This document shows positions 8,211 through 15,632 of a stretch of 64,000 nucleotides of DNA, in pieces (the stretch's first letter is position 1; each line of letters opens with the position of its first letter). Position numbers and translations under genes: made by a program. The notes under the pieces are model-generated. The model was not told where the DNA came from. It worked only from the letters and a program-made list of their open reading frames with translations, and made no database searches. Origin of the DNA: Paenibacillus silviterrae (GTDB lineage: Bacteria > Bacillota > Bacilli > Paenibacillales > NBRC-103111); the NCBI RefSeq assembly GCF_030167925.1, contig NZ_JASKUT010000002.1, forward strand, positions 310,001 to 374,000. Reading direction: 5' to 3'.

Positions 8211-9305
8211 GTGTTACATTCACGAATAGGCAATGTACAATCGCGTACTTTGCGGCTGACGAAGCCAAGCGAAATTGAGGAGCTTCTTATCGAAAGACCG
8301 CTTCGCAGAGGGTATGTGGCCATAGAGCCGACGATGGCGAGCATCTGCCACGCCGATCTGCGTTACTTCGGCGGAATGAGGAAGCCGGAGGTATTGGCCA
8401 AGAAGCTTCCCATGGCATTGCTGCACGAAGGCATCGGAAGAGTGGTCGAAACCAACGAAACGAAGCTTGCCGTAGGGCAACGCGTAGTCATTGTGCCGAA
8501 TGTGCCAGGCTATCTGCTCCACGAGCTGGAGCGGGAGCAATGCTGTCCGGCATGCAGGAATGAAATTGAAGACAATTACTGCTACCGCTCGGAATTTTTG
8601 GGTAGCGGCACAGACGGGATCGCCCAAAGCCGGTTAGTTCTTCCAGAGCCGTGCGCCATACCGATTCCTCCCTCCGTCCCGGATGAAATTGCCGTGCTTA
8701 CAGAGCTGTGCAGCGTTTCCTACCGGGCGGCCAGAAGCGTGAGCCATCTGTTGAATCGGGCGCAGGTAGCCGTGTTCGGAGACGGACCTGTCGGATATTT
8801 GACGGCAGCGATTGTGCATTATGCATTCGGTGTGGACTCCGACAGGCTTATGGTATTCGGAGCGATTCGGGAGAAGCTGGATCAGTTCTCTTTTGCCAAG
8901 ACGGAGATGGTTCAAAGCTATGATTTCTTCTCCGGACAGAAGGCGGACATTGTCTTCGAATGTACAGGGGGCCGCTTTAGCGAAAGCGCAGTGAATCAAG
9001 GGATAAACCTTCTGAAGCCCGGTGGACACTTGATTGCCATGGGAGTGAGTGAGGAACTGGTACCGATCAACACGCGGGATGTGCTGGAGAAAGGGATTAC
9101 GATTCACGGCAGCAGCCGCAGCTCGATACAGGACTTCCAGGATGTGCTTCAGGTGATGATGCAGCAGGAATGTCAAGACACATTAAGAAGATTGCTTCCG
9201 GGGAAATTTACGGAGGTGAGCAAGGCAGAGGACCTCGCTGGCGCTTTGGAATCTGCCTTATCTCACAGGGACTGGAAAAAAACAATCCTGGACTTTCACT
9301 GGTGA
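8211..9305 (+). CDS. TarJ-like zinc alcohol dehydrogenase (ribitol-5-phosphate dehydrogenase / ribulose-5-phosphate reductase family)
   Basis: About 364 residues of medium-chain dehydrogenase. The catalytic-zinc region reads MASICHADLRYFGG and KKLPMALLHEGIGRVV. The C-terminal half reads VFECTGGRFSESAVNQ, MGVSEELVPINTRDVLEKG and GSSRSSIQDFQDV, the pattern I know from TarJ, which interconverts D-ribulose 5-phosphate and ribitol 5-phosphate with NADP(H). Unlike the TarJ proteins I recall, it keeps a cysteine cluster (CCPACRNEIEDNYC) fitting a structural zinc site. No TarI cytidylyltransferase lies nearby, so a catabolic role on an imported polyol phosphate is more likely than teichoic acid synthesis. 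GTG 8211 has GGAGGT ten bases upstream; the ATG at 8193 overlaps that site and is disfavoured. The exact substrate is uncertain. Confidence 0.75.
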   Translation: MLHSRIGNVQSRTLRLTKPSEIEELLIERPLRRGYVAIEPTMASICHADLRYFGGMRKPEVLAKKLPMALLHEGIGRVVETNETKLAVGQRVVIVPNVPGYLLHELEREQCCPACRNEIEDNYCYRSEFLGSGTDGIAQSRLVLPEPCAIPIPPSVPDEIAVLTELCSVSYRAARSVSHLLNRAQVAVFGDGPVGYLTAAIVHYAFGVDSDRLMVFGAIREKLDQFSFAKTEMVQSYDFFSGQKADIVFECTGGRFSESAVNQGINLLKPGGHLIAMGVSEELVPINTRDVLEKGITIHGSSRSSIQDFQDVLQVMMQQECQDTLRRLLPGKFTEVSKAEDLAGALESALSHRDWKKTILDFHW

Positions 9306-9376
9306 CACAGTGGAAGTCTTACCTAGGATTGTATCACAAAAGCCCGGCAGTTAACATCCGAAGTTTTTGGAGCGGC

Positions 9377-9396
9377 TTGTAAGCGCTTAATTACAA
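9377..9396 (+). promoter_or_regulatory. Inverted repeat / cre-like site before the Ugp-like operon
   Basis: TTGTAA (9377-9382) and TTACAA (9391-9396) form a perfect inverted repeat with an eight-base spacer. The left part, TTGTAAGCGCTTAAT, also matches the CcpA cre consensus at 13 of 15 positions. It lies 22 bp before the ATPase start, so it could be a DeoR operator or a carbon catabolite site. Confidence 0.4.
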
Positions 9397-9418
9397 CTAA
9401 AGATAAGGAGGCTGGCTC

Positions 9419-10471
9419 TTGGCATCGATTGAATTCGTGAAAGTGACGCAGTCTTTTGGCAATAACGTGATCATTCAAGACTTGAATCTCAAGATTGAAG
9501 ACGGCAAATTTACCGTATTGGTAGGTCCGTCCGGGTGCGGGAAGACGACCCTTCTGCGCATGATCGCCGGTCTTGACCCGCATACCTCGGGTTCCGTTCT
9601 GATCAACGGCAAGGATGTGACCCGAACCGCTCCAGGCCAAAGAGGGGTGGCGATGGTGTTTCAAAACTATGCGATCTACCCCACGATGTCGGTGAGGGAG
9701 AACATAGAATTCGGCTTGAAAAATAATAAGGTGCCGAAGGAAGAGAGAACCCGTCTGGTGGATAGCATCAGCTCTACTGTAGGATTGTACGATTACCTGG
9801 ACCGCAAGCCGTCTACCCTGTCCGGGGGGCAGCGCCAACGGGTTGCCTTGGCACGCGCTATGGTGAAGAAGCCATCCGTGTTTCTCATGGATGAGCCGCT
9901 TTCCAACCTGGACGCCAAGCTCCGGGTCCAGATGCGGATCGAGCTGATCGAGATGCATAAGAAGCTCGGCACCACCTTTGTCTATGTGACGCATGACCAA
10001 GTGGAGGCCATGTCGATGGCCGATACGATCGTACTCATGAACAAAGGGAAAATTCAACAGGAAGCGGCGCCGGAGGTGATCTACCGCAATCCGAGCAACC
10101 TGTTCGCGGCGCAATTCATCGGGGTTCCGCCAATGAACGTGGGGGAGCTTGGCACGGATGGGGCGAGCTTCGGATTTCGCCCGGAAAGCGCAGTTTTGTC
10201 TGCGGAGCAGGGAGAGCAGCATTATTCGATTCGCGGACAGATTGTCACCAGAGAGATGCTGGGCTCGGAAACGATCTACCAAATCAGGTCGGAGCGCCAT
10301 TCCTTCATGGTGAAATGTACGGAAGACCTGTATTCCTCCGGTCAGGAAGTGTATTTGGGTGTGGACGCCGACAAAATCTATTTCTTCGGGGCAGATGAGC
10401 AGCGAATTCGCAAGAACGACGCTCGCCATGACGACTATTTGAAAGCGCTTAGAGGACAGTGTCATGGATAA
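9419..10471 (+). CDS. ABC transporter ATP-binding protein, UgpC/MalK/MsmK family
   Basis: A 350-residue ATPase with Walker A GPSGCGKTT (residues 36-44), Q-loop region MVFQNYAIYP, signature LSGGQRQR, Walker B VFLMDEPLSNLDA and switch YVTHDQVEAMSMAD, followed by a short C-terminal TOBE-like regulatory domain (from about 235). This is the CUT1 carbohydrate/glycerol-phosphate importer type; it energises the two permeases that follow. It is slightly shorter than the usual 360-370 residues. The start is TTG 9419 with AAGGAGG seven bases upstream. It overlaps the next gene by eight bases. An ATPase dedicated to one importer is unusual for CUT1 systems in Gram-positives, where one MsmK often serves many, and fits a Ugp-like assignment. 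Confidence 0.95.
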   Translation: MASIEFVKVTQSFGNNVIIQDLNLKIEDGKFTVLVGPSGCGKTTLLRMIAGLDPHTSGSVLINGKDVTRTAPGQRGVAMVFQNYAIYPTMSVRENIEFGLKNNKVPKEERTRLVDSISSTVGLYDYLDRKPSTLSGGQRQRVALARAMVKKPSVFLMDEPLSNLDAKLRVQMRIELIEMHKKLGTTFVYVTHDQVEAMSMADTIVLMNKGKIQQEAAPEVIYRNPSNLFAAQFIGVPPMNVGELGTDGASFGFRPESAVLSAEQGEQHYSIRGQIVTREMLGSETIYQIRSERHSFMVKCTEDLYSSGQEVYLGVDADKIYFFGADEQRIRKNDARHDDYLKALRGQCHG

Positions 10472-11342
10472 GAGAAGAATTTGGGAGCTGATCCGTCCTT
10501 ATCTCATGGTCCTGCCCGCTATGACCGGTATCATTCTCTTTGTCATCTATCCCGTCATTTATTTGATCAAATTAAGCTTTTATAAATACAATTTGCTCAA
10601 CAAGGATAAAAGCAAATTTATCGGCACGGACAATTTCACGCAAATCTTCACTCGTGAGGACTTCTATGCAGCGCTCACCAATACGGTGGTTTATACGGTG
10701 GGGGTCGTTGCGCTGACCATGCTCTTATCGCTGCTCATTGCGGTGTGGCTCAATAAGAAGACTCGCTTGAATGCGTTGGTGCAGGCCGGGATTTTTACCC
10801 CGCACATCATCTCCATCGTATCGGTTGCATTGGTATGGATGTGGCTGATGGAGCCGAATTACGGGATGCTGAATTACTTGTTTAAGGCGATCGGTCTGCC
10901 GCCGTCGCAATGGCTGCAGAGCTCCAAGACCGCGATGATTTCTATTATTATCGTTTCCGTGTGGCAAAACATCGGATACTACACATTAATTATCGTCGCA
11001 GCACTGCAAAGCATACCGCCTACCATCTACGAGGCGGCTGCACTCGATAACGCCAGCAGATTCAAGGTATTTTATAAAATTACGCTGCCGCTCATTTCTC
11101 CGCAGCTGTTCTTTATCCTGATTATTATGACCATCGGTTCGTTTAAGGTGTTCGATACGGTGAAGATTATGACCGCAGGCGGTCCGAATGCGGCTACGAC
11201 AACGCTCGTTTATTACATCTACGAATTCAGAACCAACAGTATTGGTTATGCTTCCGCTACCGGAGTGGTGCTGATGGCCATCATCGCACTGCTGACCTTC
11301 GTCTACTTCCGGTTACTCTCCAAAAAGGTGCATTACCAATAA
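10464..11342 (+). CDS. ABC transporter permease, UgpA-like (CUT1, MalF-type)
   Basis: A 292-residue inner-membrane protein with six transmembrane helices (first at about residues 15-38). It has the CUT1 permease coupling motif EAAALDNASRFKVFYKITLPLISP, which docks on the ATPase. It starts at ATG 10464, overlapping the end of the ATPase gene. Length and start (RPYLMVLPAMTGIILFVIYPVIYLI) match sugar or glycerol-phosphate permeases of the UgpA group. Together with the next permease it forms the channel of the importer. Confidence 0.93.
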   Translation: MDKRRIWELIRPYLMVLPAMTGIILFVIYPVIYLIKLSFYKYNLLNKDKSKFIGTDNFTQIFTREDFYAALTNTVVYTVGVVALTMLLSLLIAVWLNKKTRLNALVQAGIFTPHIISIVSVALVWMWLMEPNYGMLNYLFKAIGLPPSQWLQSSKTAMISIIIVSVWQNIGYYTLIIVAALQSIPPTIYEAAALDNASRFKVFYKITLPLISPQLFFILIIMTIGSFKVFDTVKIMTAGGPNAATTTLVYYIYEFRTNSIGYASATGVVLMAIIALLTFVYFRLLSKKVHYQ

Positions 11343-11378
11343 GGAGCTAAGCTTGAATACGACAAAGGGGGGTAACCG

Positions 11379-12209
11379 TTGACTTTTGATTGGAAATACA
11401 TGAGATCGGCCTTGGACATTGTATTGAAGGCTGCCATTCTGATGATATTCGTTTTTCCGTTCTTATGGATGATCTCCACCTCGCTTCAGACCTTCCAGGA
11501 GACAATGGCTTTCCCGCCGACCTGGATACCGGCATGGCCGCAATGGATCAACTTCGTAGAAGCGATGAGGGCCGGCCCTTTCTTAACCTATGCGCAAAAT
11601 TCGGTCATCGTCACCTTCACGATCATTCTCCTGCAGCTGATCGTCATGGTCCCGGCGGCTTATGCGTTTGCCAAATACCGTTTTGCCGGGAAAGAGATTT
11701 TGTTCTCTATGGTGCTGCTGGCCTTTATGATTCCCGGGCAAGTAACCTTCATTCCGGTCTACCTGATGCTAGCCGATTGGGGGATTATCGACACTCTGCT
11801 TCCGCAGATCATTCCGTTCATGTCCAATGCCTTCGGGATCTTCCTGCTGCGCCAGTATTTCATGCAGGTGCCTCAAGAAATTATCGAATCGGCAAGGCTG
11901 GATAACAGCTCGGAGTTCAAAATCATATGGAAAATCATGATCCCGATGTCGATGCCCGCCTTGGCGACCATTGCATTGTTCAGCTTCGTCAGCCATTGGA
12001 ACGACTATTTCTGGCCGCTCGTTATGACCGACTCGGCTGCCGTCAGGCCGCTTACGATGGGAATCGCCATGCTCCGGGAGACGGAAGGCATCAGTAACTG
12101 GCACATTATTATGGCCGGGAACGTTGTGCTGGTCGTGCCGATTCTGATCGTATATCTATTTGCCTCCAAGCAGATTGTAAGGGCGTTTGTGTACTCAGGA
12201 ATTAAGTAA
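11379..12209 (+). CDS. ABC transporter permease, UgpE-like (CUT1, MalG-type)
   Basis: A 276-residue permease with six transmembrane helices and the coupling motif ESARLDNSSEFKIIWKIMIPMSMPAL. Its start, FPFLWMISTSLQTFQETMAFPPTWIPAWPQW, is typical of the MalG/UgpE group. The start codon is TTG 11379 after the purine run AAAGGGGGG. It partners with the preceding UgpA-like permease; 36 bp separate the genes. Confidence 0.93.
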   Translation: MTFDWKYMRSALDIVLKAAILMIFVFPFLWMISTSLQTFQETMAFPPTWIPAWPQWINFVEAMRAGPFLTYAQNSVIVTFTIILLQLIVMVPAAYAFAKYRFAGKEILFSMVLLAFMIPGQVTFIPVYLMLADWGIIDTLLPQIIPFMSNAFGIFLLRQYFMQVPQEIIESARLDNSSEFKIIWKIMIPMSMPALATIALFSFVSHWNDYFWPLVMTDSAAVRPLTMGIAMLRETEGISNWHIIMAGNVVLVVPILIVYLFASKQIVRAFVYSGIK

Positions 12210-12262
12210 AACATGTTGGATTTCAGTTATAAAAACTACTCATTGAGCGGAGGTTTTGATCC

Positions 12263-13600
12263 ATGAAGAAAAAGTTTTCGACGGTTTTGATGGCAACGAC
12301 AATGATATCCACAGTGCTCGCCGGCTGTTCCGGCGGGCAGCAGCAGCCGACAGGCCCTAGCGGCAGTACACCTGCCGCACCGGCTTCCTCAGCGACCCCT
12401 GCTGCTCCCGCTGCAGGCAGTAACGGCAAGATTACGGTGAACTTCTGGCATTCCCTTGGAGGAAAGAACGGGGAATATACCGACGCCATGATCAAACGCT
12501 TCAACGAATCGCAGAGCAAGATTGAGGTCGTAGGCACGTTCCAGGGGGGCTATGACGAGACGGTTACCAAGCTGCAGCAAGCCGTTGCGGCCAAGACGGC
12601 ACCGGACGTGGCGATGCTGGAGCGAGCCTACGTTCAGCTTTTCGCCGACTCGGATGTGTTGGAGGATATGAACCCGTTCTTCAAGAAGACCGGCATGAGC
12701 GTGGATGAGTTTACGCCGGGACTGATGGGGCATTCGACCTTTAACAAAAAGCTGGTCTCGCTCCCGCTCAACCGTTCCACCCCGATCCTTCATGTCAACA
12801 AAACGATGCTGGATGAGAAAGGGCTGGCCATTCCTAAAACGTGGGATGACTTGAGGAAGGTCGCGAATGCGCTTGTGATTAAGGAAGGCAATGAAATCAA
12901 ACGGTACGGCTACAGCATGCCTTACGATACGTGGTATCCGATCGCGATGATCAGCCAGGCAAAGGGCAAATTCTTCAACGATGCCGGAACGTCGATCGGC
13001 TTTACGAATGGCGAAGGCGTGAAAGCCTTCAAATTCCTCAAGGAGATGCAAGCCTCCGGAGGACTGTATTATCCGCCGCAGCAGGATTCGGGCAATATCG
13101 TCAACCAAATGTTTACAAGTGGTAAAATCGGCATGATGTTCCAGTCGACAGGCGTGATCGGCAGCCTTACCAGCAATGTGAAATTTGACTATGTGACGGC
13201 GTTCCTGCCGATGGACCAGGTGTACGCCAACCCTACGGGTGGAGCGAACGTAGCACTGATGGCAGGCTCCAAGAATAAGGATGCAGCCTTCGAGTTTATT
13301 AAGTGGATGATGCAGGATCCGAAGGGCGGCCAGCAGTTCGTGCTGGATACCGGGTATTTGCCTTTCACCAAGAAGATGGTTGAGTCGCAGCAGATGAAGG
13401 ATCTTTGGGCGAAGGAGCCGAACCGAAAGGTGGCATACGATCAGCTTCAATATGCCGTCGATACCAATAAGCACGTAGCTTGGCCTGCCATCATGCAGGA
13501 GTTTTTCAAAGGAATCCAGGCGATTATGTACGATAACAAGAACATCGAGTCGACTCTGGATACGTTCAAGAAGGAAGCGGAGCGTTTGCTGAAGCAGTAA
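12263..13600 (+). CDS. Extracellular solute-binding lipoprotein, UgpB-like
   Basis: A 445-residue lipoprotein with signal peptide and lipobox VLAGC (Cys at about residue 22), then an Ala/Pro/Ser-rich linker (to about 50), then a family 1 binding-protein fold (VNFWHSLGGKNGEYTDAMIKRFNESQSKIEV, FGNP-type hinge region). The opening of the mature domain (FWHSLGG...) is characteristic of UgpB-type glycerol-phosphate/glycerophosphodiester binders rather than maltose binders. A strong GGAGG site precedes ATG 12263. It sits between the permeases and the phosphodiesterase gene, which supports a glycerophosphodiester-type ligand, but the ligand is inferred. Confidence 0.85.
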   Translation: MKKKFSTVLMATTMISTVLAGCSGGQQQPTGPSGSTPAAPASSATPAAPAAGSNGKITVNFWHSLGGKNGEYTDAMIKRFNESQSKIEVVGTFQGGYDETVTKLQQAVAAKTAPDVAMLERAYVQLFADSDVLEDMNPFFKKTGMSVDEFTPGLMGHSTFNKKLVSLPLNRSTPILHVNKTMLDEKGLAIPKTWDDLRKVANALVIKEGNEIKRYGYSMPYDTWYPIAMISQAKGKFFNDAGTSIGFTNGEGVKAFKFLKEMQASGGLYYPPQQDSGNIVNQMFTSGKIGMMFQSTGVIGSLTSNVKFDYVTAFLPMDQVYANPTGGANVALMAGSKNKDAAFEFIKWMMQDPKGGQQFVLDTGYLPFTKKMVESQQMKDLWAKEPNRKVAYDQLQYAVDTNKHVAWPAIMQEFFKGIQAIMYDNKNIESTLDTFKKEAERLLKQ

Positions 13601-13630
13601 GAGCCGGAAAGGGAAAGGATTGAGTTTACT

Positions 13631-14419
13631 ATGATCAATCGTCTTGAGAATAAGAACTCCATCACCATTGCGGCACATAGAGGTCTGAAATGCGAATATC
13701 CGGAGAACACGCTCCTCGCTTTCCGTGAGGCGCTTGAGCTCGGAGTAGATATGCTGGAGCTGGATTTGCGGATGTCCAAGGACGGCGTCGTGATGGTCAT
13801 TCACGACGCCACGCTGGACCGAACTACAAACGGCTCGGGCCGGGTCGGGGACTATACGGCGAACGAGCTGAAGCAGCTGGATGCAGGCGGCTGGTTTCAT
13901 CCCGTATTCGAAGGGCTCAAGATCCCTACCTTCGAGGAGTTCTGCGGCCTGCTTGCAGACTATCCGGATGTGCTGCTGAATGTGGAGATCAAGCCAAGCC
14001 CCGATGCCCGGGCGGTGGCCGATCAGGCGATTTCCATGCTTGAGCGTCACCGCTACTTGCCCCGATGCGTGTTCACCAGCTTCGACGCGGACATCGTCGC
14101 CTACATCCATGACCGGTATGGACTCAAAACCCAGGGCTTTCCGGGGGAACTGATGTCCAATTTTGCAGAGGGTCCCGAAGGTACGTATTCGAAGATGTGG
14201 GCGGTTGGGATCAGTATGAAGCTGCTGAATTCGCAGCTCGTGAAGCAATTTGAGGAGATGGGGATTCTCGCCTGGTCGTATTGCCCCGATCAGGATCAGC
14301 AGGTGTATGACTCGCTCGGCTGCGGCGCCAACCTGATGACTGTGAACAACCCGTATCCGGCTATGAGCATTCGCAAGCAAATCGCGGCGGAAGCCGTTAA
14401 TAACGGAGGTGCAGTATGA
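13631..14419 (+). CDS. Glycerophosphodiester phosphodiesterase, cytosolic
   Basis: A 262-residue GDPD-family TIM barrel. The catalytic residues are all visible: His16-Arg17 in AAHRG, Glu25 in PENT, Glu43 and Asp45 in MLELDLR, and His58-Asp59 in VIHDATLDRTTNG; later family motifs are NVEIKP and VFTSFDADI. It hydrolyses glycerophosphodiesters to sn-glycerol 3-phosphate and an alcohol. There is no signal peptide, so it acts in the cytosol on imported material, as UgpQ does in E. coli. It is 30 bp after the binding-protein gene and its stop overlaps the next start (ATGA). This gene is the strongest clue to the importer's substrate. Confidence 0.92.
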   Translation: MINRLENKNSITIAAHRGLKCEYPENTLLAFREALELGVDMLELDLRMSKDGVVMVIHDATLDRTTNGSGRVGDYTANELKQLDAGGWFHPVFEGLKIPTFEEFCGLLADYPDVLLNVEIKPSPDARAVADQAISMLERHRYLPRCVFTSFDADIVAYIHDRYGLKTQGFPGELMSNFAEGPEGTYSKMWAVGISMKLLNSQLVKQFEEMGILAWSYCPDQDQQVYDSLGCGANLMTVNNPYPAMSIRKQIAAEAVNNGGAV

Positions 14420-15486
14420 ATTTTTATACGAAGAAGCAAGGAAAACGGCGTTTGCTACTCTCCATGGTGCTAGGGCTGACAGCGGTAAGTTTGCTGCCTG
14501 TTGCGGCATCGACCAGTTTGGCGGAGCGCCCTGCGCTGGAGTCCAAGATGTTCGTTTTGTCGGGGACGGCGAACGAGCTGTTCCGTGACAAGGCGCTTCA
14601 TAACGGCACGGTGCTTCAATCGTTCGCCTTCGATAACGTGAACCAGCATATTTATGTCGTGCAGCTAATGGCGGGCGGACAGCAGCTTCCGGGCGAGACC
14701 GCACCGGTAAGCGGTGCCAACCGGGACAAGAACGGAGACTTGACGTTAACACAGCTGGATATGGAAGGGAATAAGCTCGGGTACATGTTCCTGAAGGGCT
14801 TCGGCCATGGTGTCCAGATCGGAGTGGAAACAGTAGGCGATAAGGCATACTTATGGACGGAAACGGACTCCGTAACGGAGGGCAGCAGCGGCTGGGGGAC
14901 TCAGATTGCACGGTTCCCGTTCGAGAACGGCAAGATTCTCACTCCAAGCTCGCCTGAGCTGGAGAAGCACCGTCTGGTGGAGGGAGCGGACCGGACTACG
15001 GTCAATATCGATGCGGCGACCGGCCAGCTCACGATGCGCTATCGCAAGGACGTTTCCTTCCGCTTCGGGGTGTATCCGCTGGAGGAAGTGAAGAAGGGGA
15101 ATTACACGGCGATAGCCGATGTGCCTCAGCCGACGGTCGGTACCTTCCAGGGCTTTGCGTCCTACGGCGGGTATCTGTATTTGCTCGAGGGCAATGCTTA
15201 CGGCTCCAGCGGCTCCGTTGCACCGGAGGGGAATACTTACATTACAGCGGTGGATTGGAAAACGGGCGAAGTGCTCGATAAGGAACTGATGACAGCCGGA
15301 CAATCGCTCACCTTCAGAGAACCGGAAGGAATGGCGATCCGTATCCCGGATCTTAGACATCCCCACAAGGCGGAGCTGAGCTTCGGATTTGCTACCAACT
15401 TTACGCCGAACCGGTGGGCGAGTATCTACACATTAGATGAGCTTCTGCCGGCGGAAGCGATCATTCACAGCAAGAGAGGGAATTGA
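14416..15486 (+). CDS. Secreted TagC-like / phage P68 receptor-binding-type beta-propeller protein
   Basis: A 356-residue exported protein: basic N-terminus (KKQGKRR), hydrophobic core (about residues 13-30) and a cleavage region near AAS. There is no lipobox. The mature part has repeated propeller-like strands with LQSFAFDNVNQHIYVVQ, GFGHGVQIGVETVGDKAYLWTE, GTFQGFASYGGYLYLLEG, NTYITAVDWKTG and FREPEGMAI. From memory this matches the P68 RBP/TagC-like propeller family, which includes Bacillus TagC and a staphylococcal phage protein that binds wall teichoic acid; I could not run a search. It is translationally coupled to the GDPD gene, so it may bind or capture teichoic acid at the cell surface. 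A terminator follows. Confidence 0.6.
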   Translation: MNFYTKKQGKRRLLLSMVLGLTAVSLLPVAASTSLAERPALESKMFVLSGTANELFRDKALHNGTVLQSFAFDNVNQHIYVVQLMAGGQQLPGETAPVSGANRDKNGDLTLTQLDMEGNKLGYMFLKGFGHGVQIGVETVGDKAYLWTETDSVTEGSSGWGTQIARFPFENGKILTPSSPELEKHRLVEGADRTTVNIDAATGQLTMRYRKDVSFRFGVYPLEEVKKGNYTAIADVPQPTVGTFQGFASYGGYLYLLEGNAYGSSGSVAPEGNTYITAVDWKTGEVLDKELMTAGQSLTFREPEGMAIRIPDLRHPHKAELSFGFATNFTPNRWASIYTLDELLPAEAIIHSKRGN

Positions 15487-15518
15487 GGCTAAGGGAATAC
15501 AAGCCTCTTCCATAAAGG

Positions 15519-15555
15519 ACAGCTGCTAAGCTTCACATATGGCAGCTGTTTTTTA
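15519..15555 (+). terminator. Intrinsic terminator ending the DeoR-to-TagC-like operon
   Basis: ACAGCTGC (15519-15526) pairs perfectly with GCAGCTGT (15542-15549) and a T run follows. Confidence 0.9.
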
Positions 15556-15568
15556 TTTTCAAAACCAC

Positions 15569-15618
15569 TTGCACAAAATATTCATATGCGATATATTGCA
15601 TATAACATATTGCGTATA
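15569..15618 (+). promoter_or_regulatory. ilvD promoter with three overlapping AT-rich iterons
   Basis: TTGCAC (15569-15574), a 17-bp spacer and TATATT (15592-15597) form a good vegetative promoter. Over and after the -10 lie three copies of a 12-base motif: ATATGCGATATA (15584-15595), ATATTGCATATA (15593-15604) and ATATTGCGTATA (15607-15618), the last two 14 bp apart. TATGC (15585-15589) and GCATA (15598-15602) also form an inverted repeat across the -10. This looks like a repressor-binding cluster. Confidence 0.6.
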
Positions 15619-15632
15619 GGAGTGAAGCGGTT

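Noticed and set aside
8211-9305. TarJ-like enzyme as part of wall teichoic acid synthesis
   Set aside because: No TarI cytidylyltransferase or polymerase gene is nearby; the operon is made of importer and phosphodiesterase genes.
9323-10465. A 380-codon minus-strand open frame
   Set aside because: It is opposite the ABC ATPase gene, whose motifs are perfect; no family features and no ribosome binding site.
12389-14911. An 840-codon open frame on the minus strand
   Set aside because: It lies exactly opposite the UgpB-like and GDPD genes, has no recognisable domains and is Arg/His/Leu-rich, as expected for the complement of a biased coding strand.
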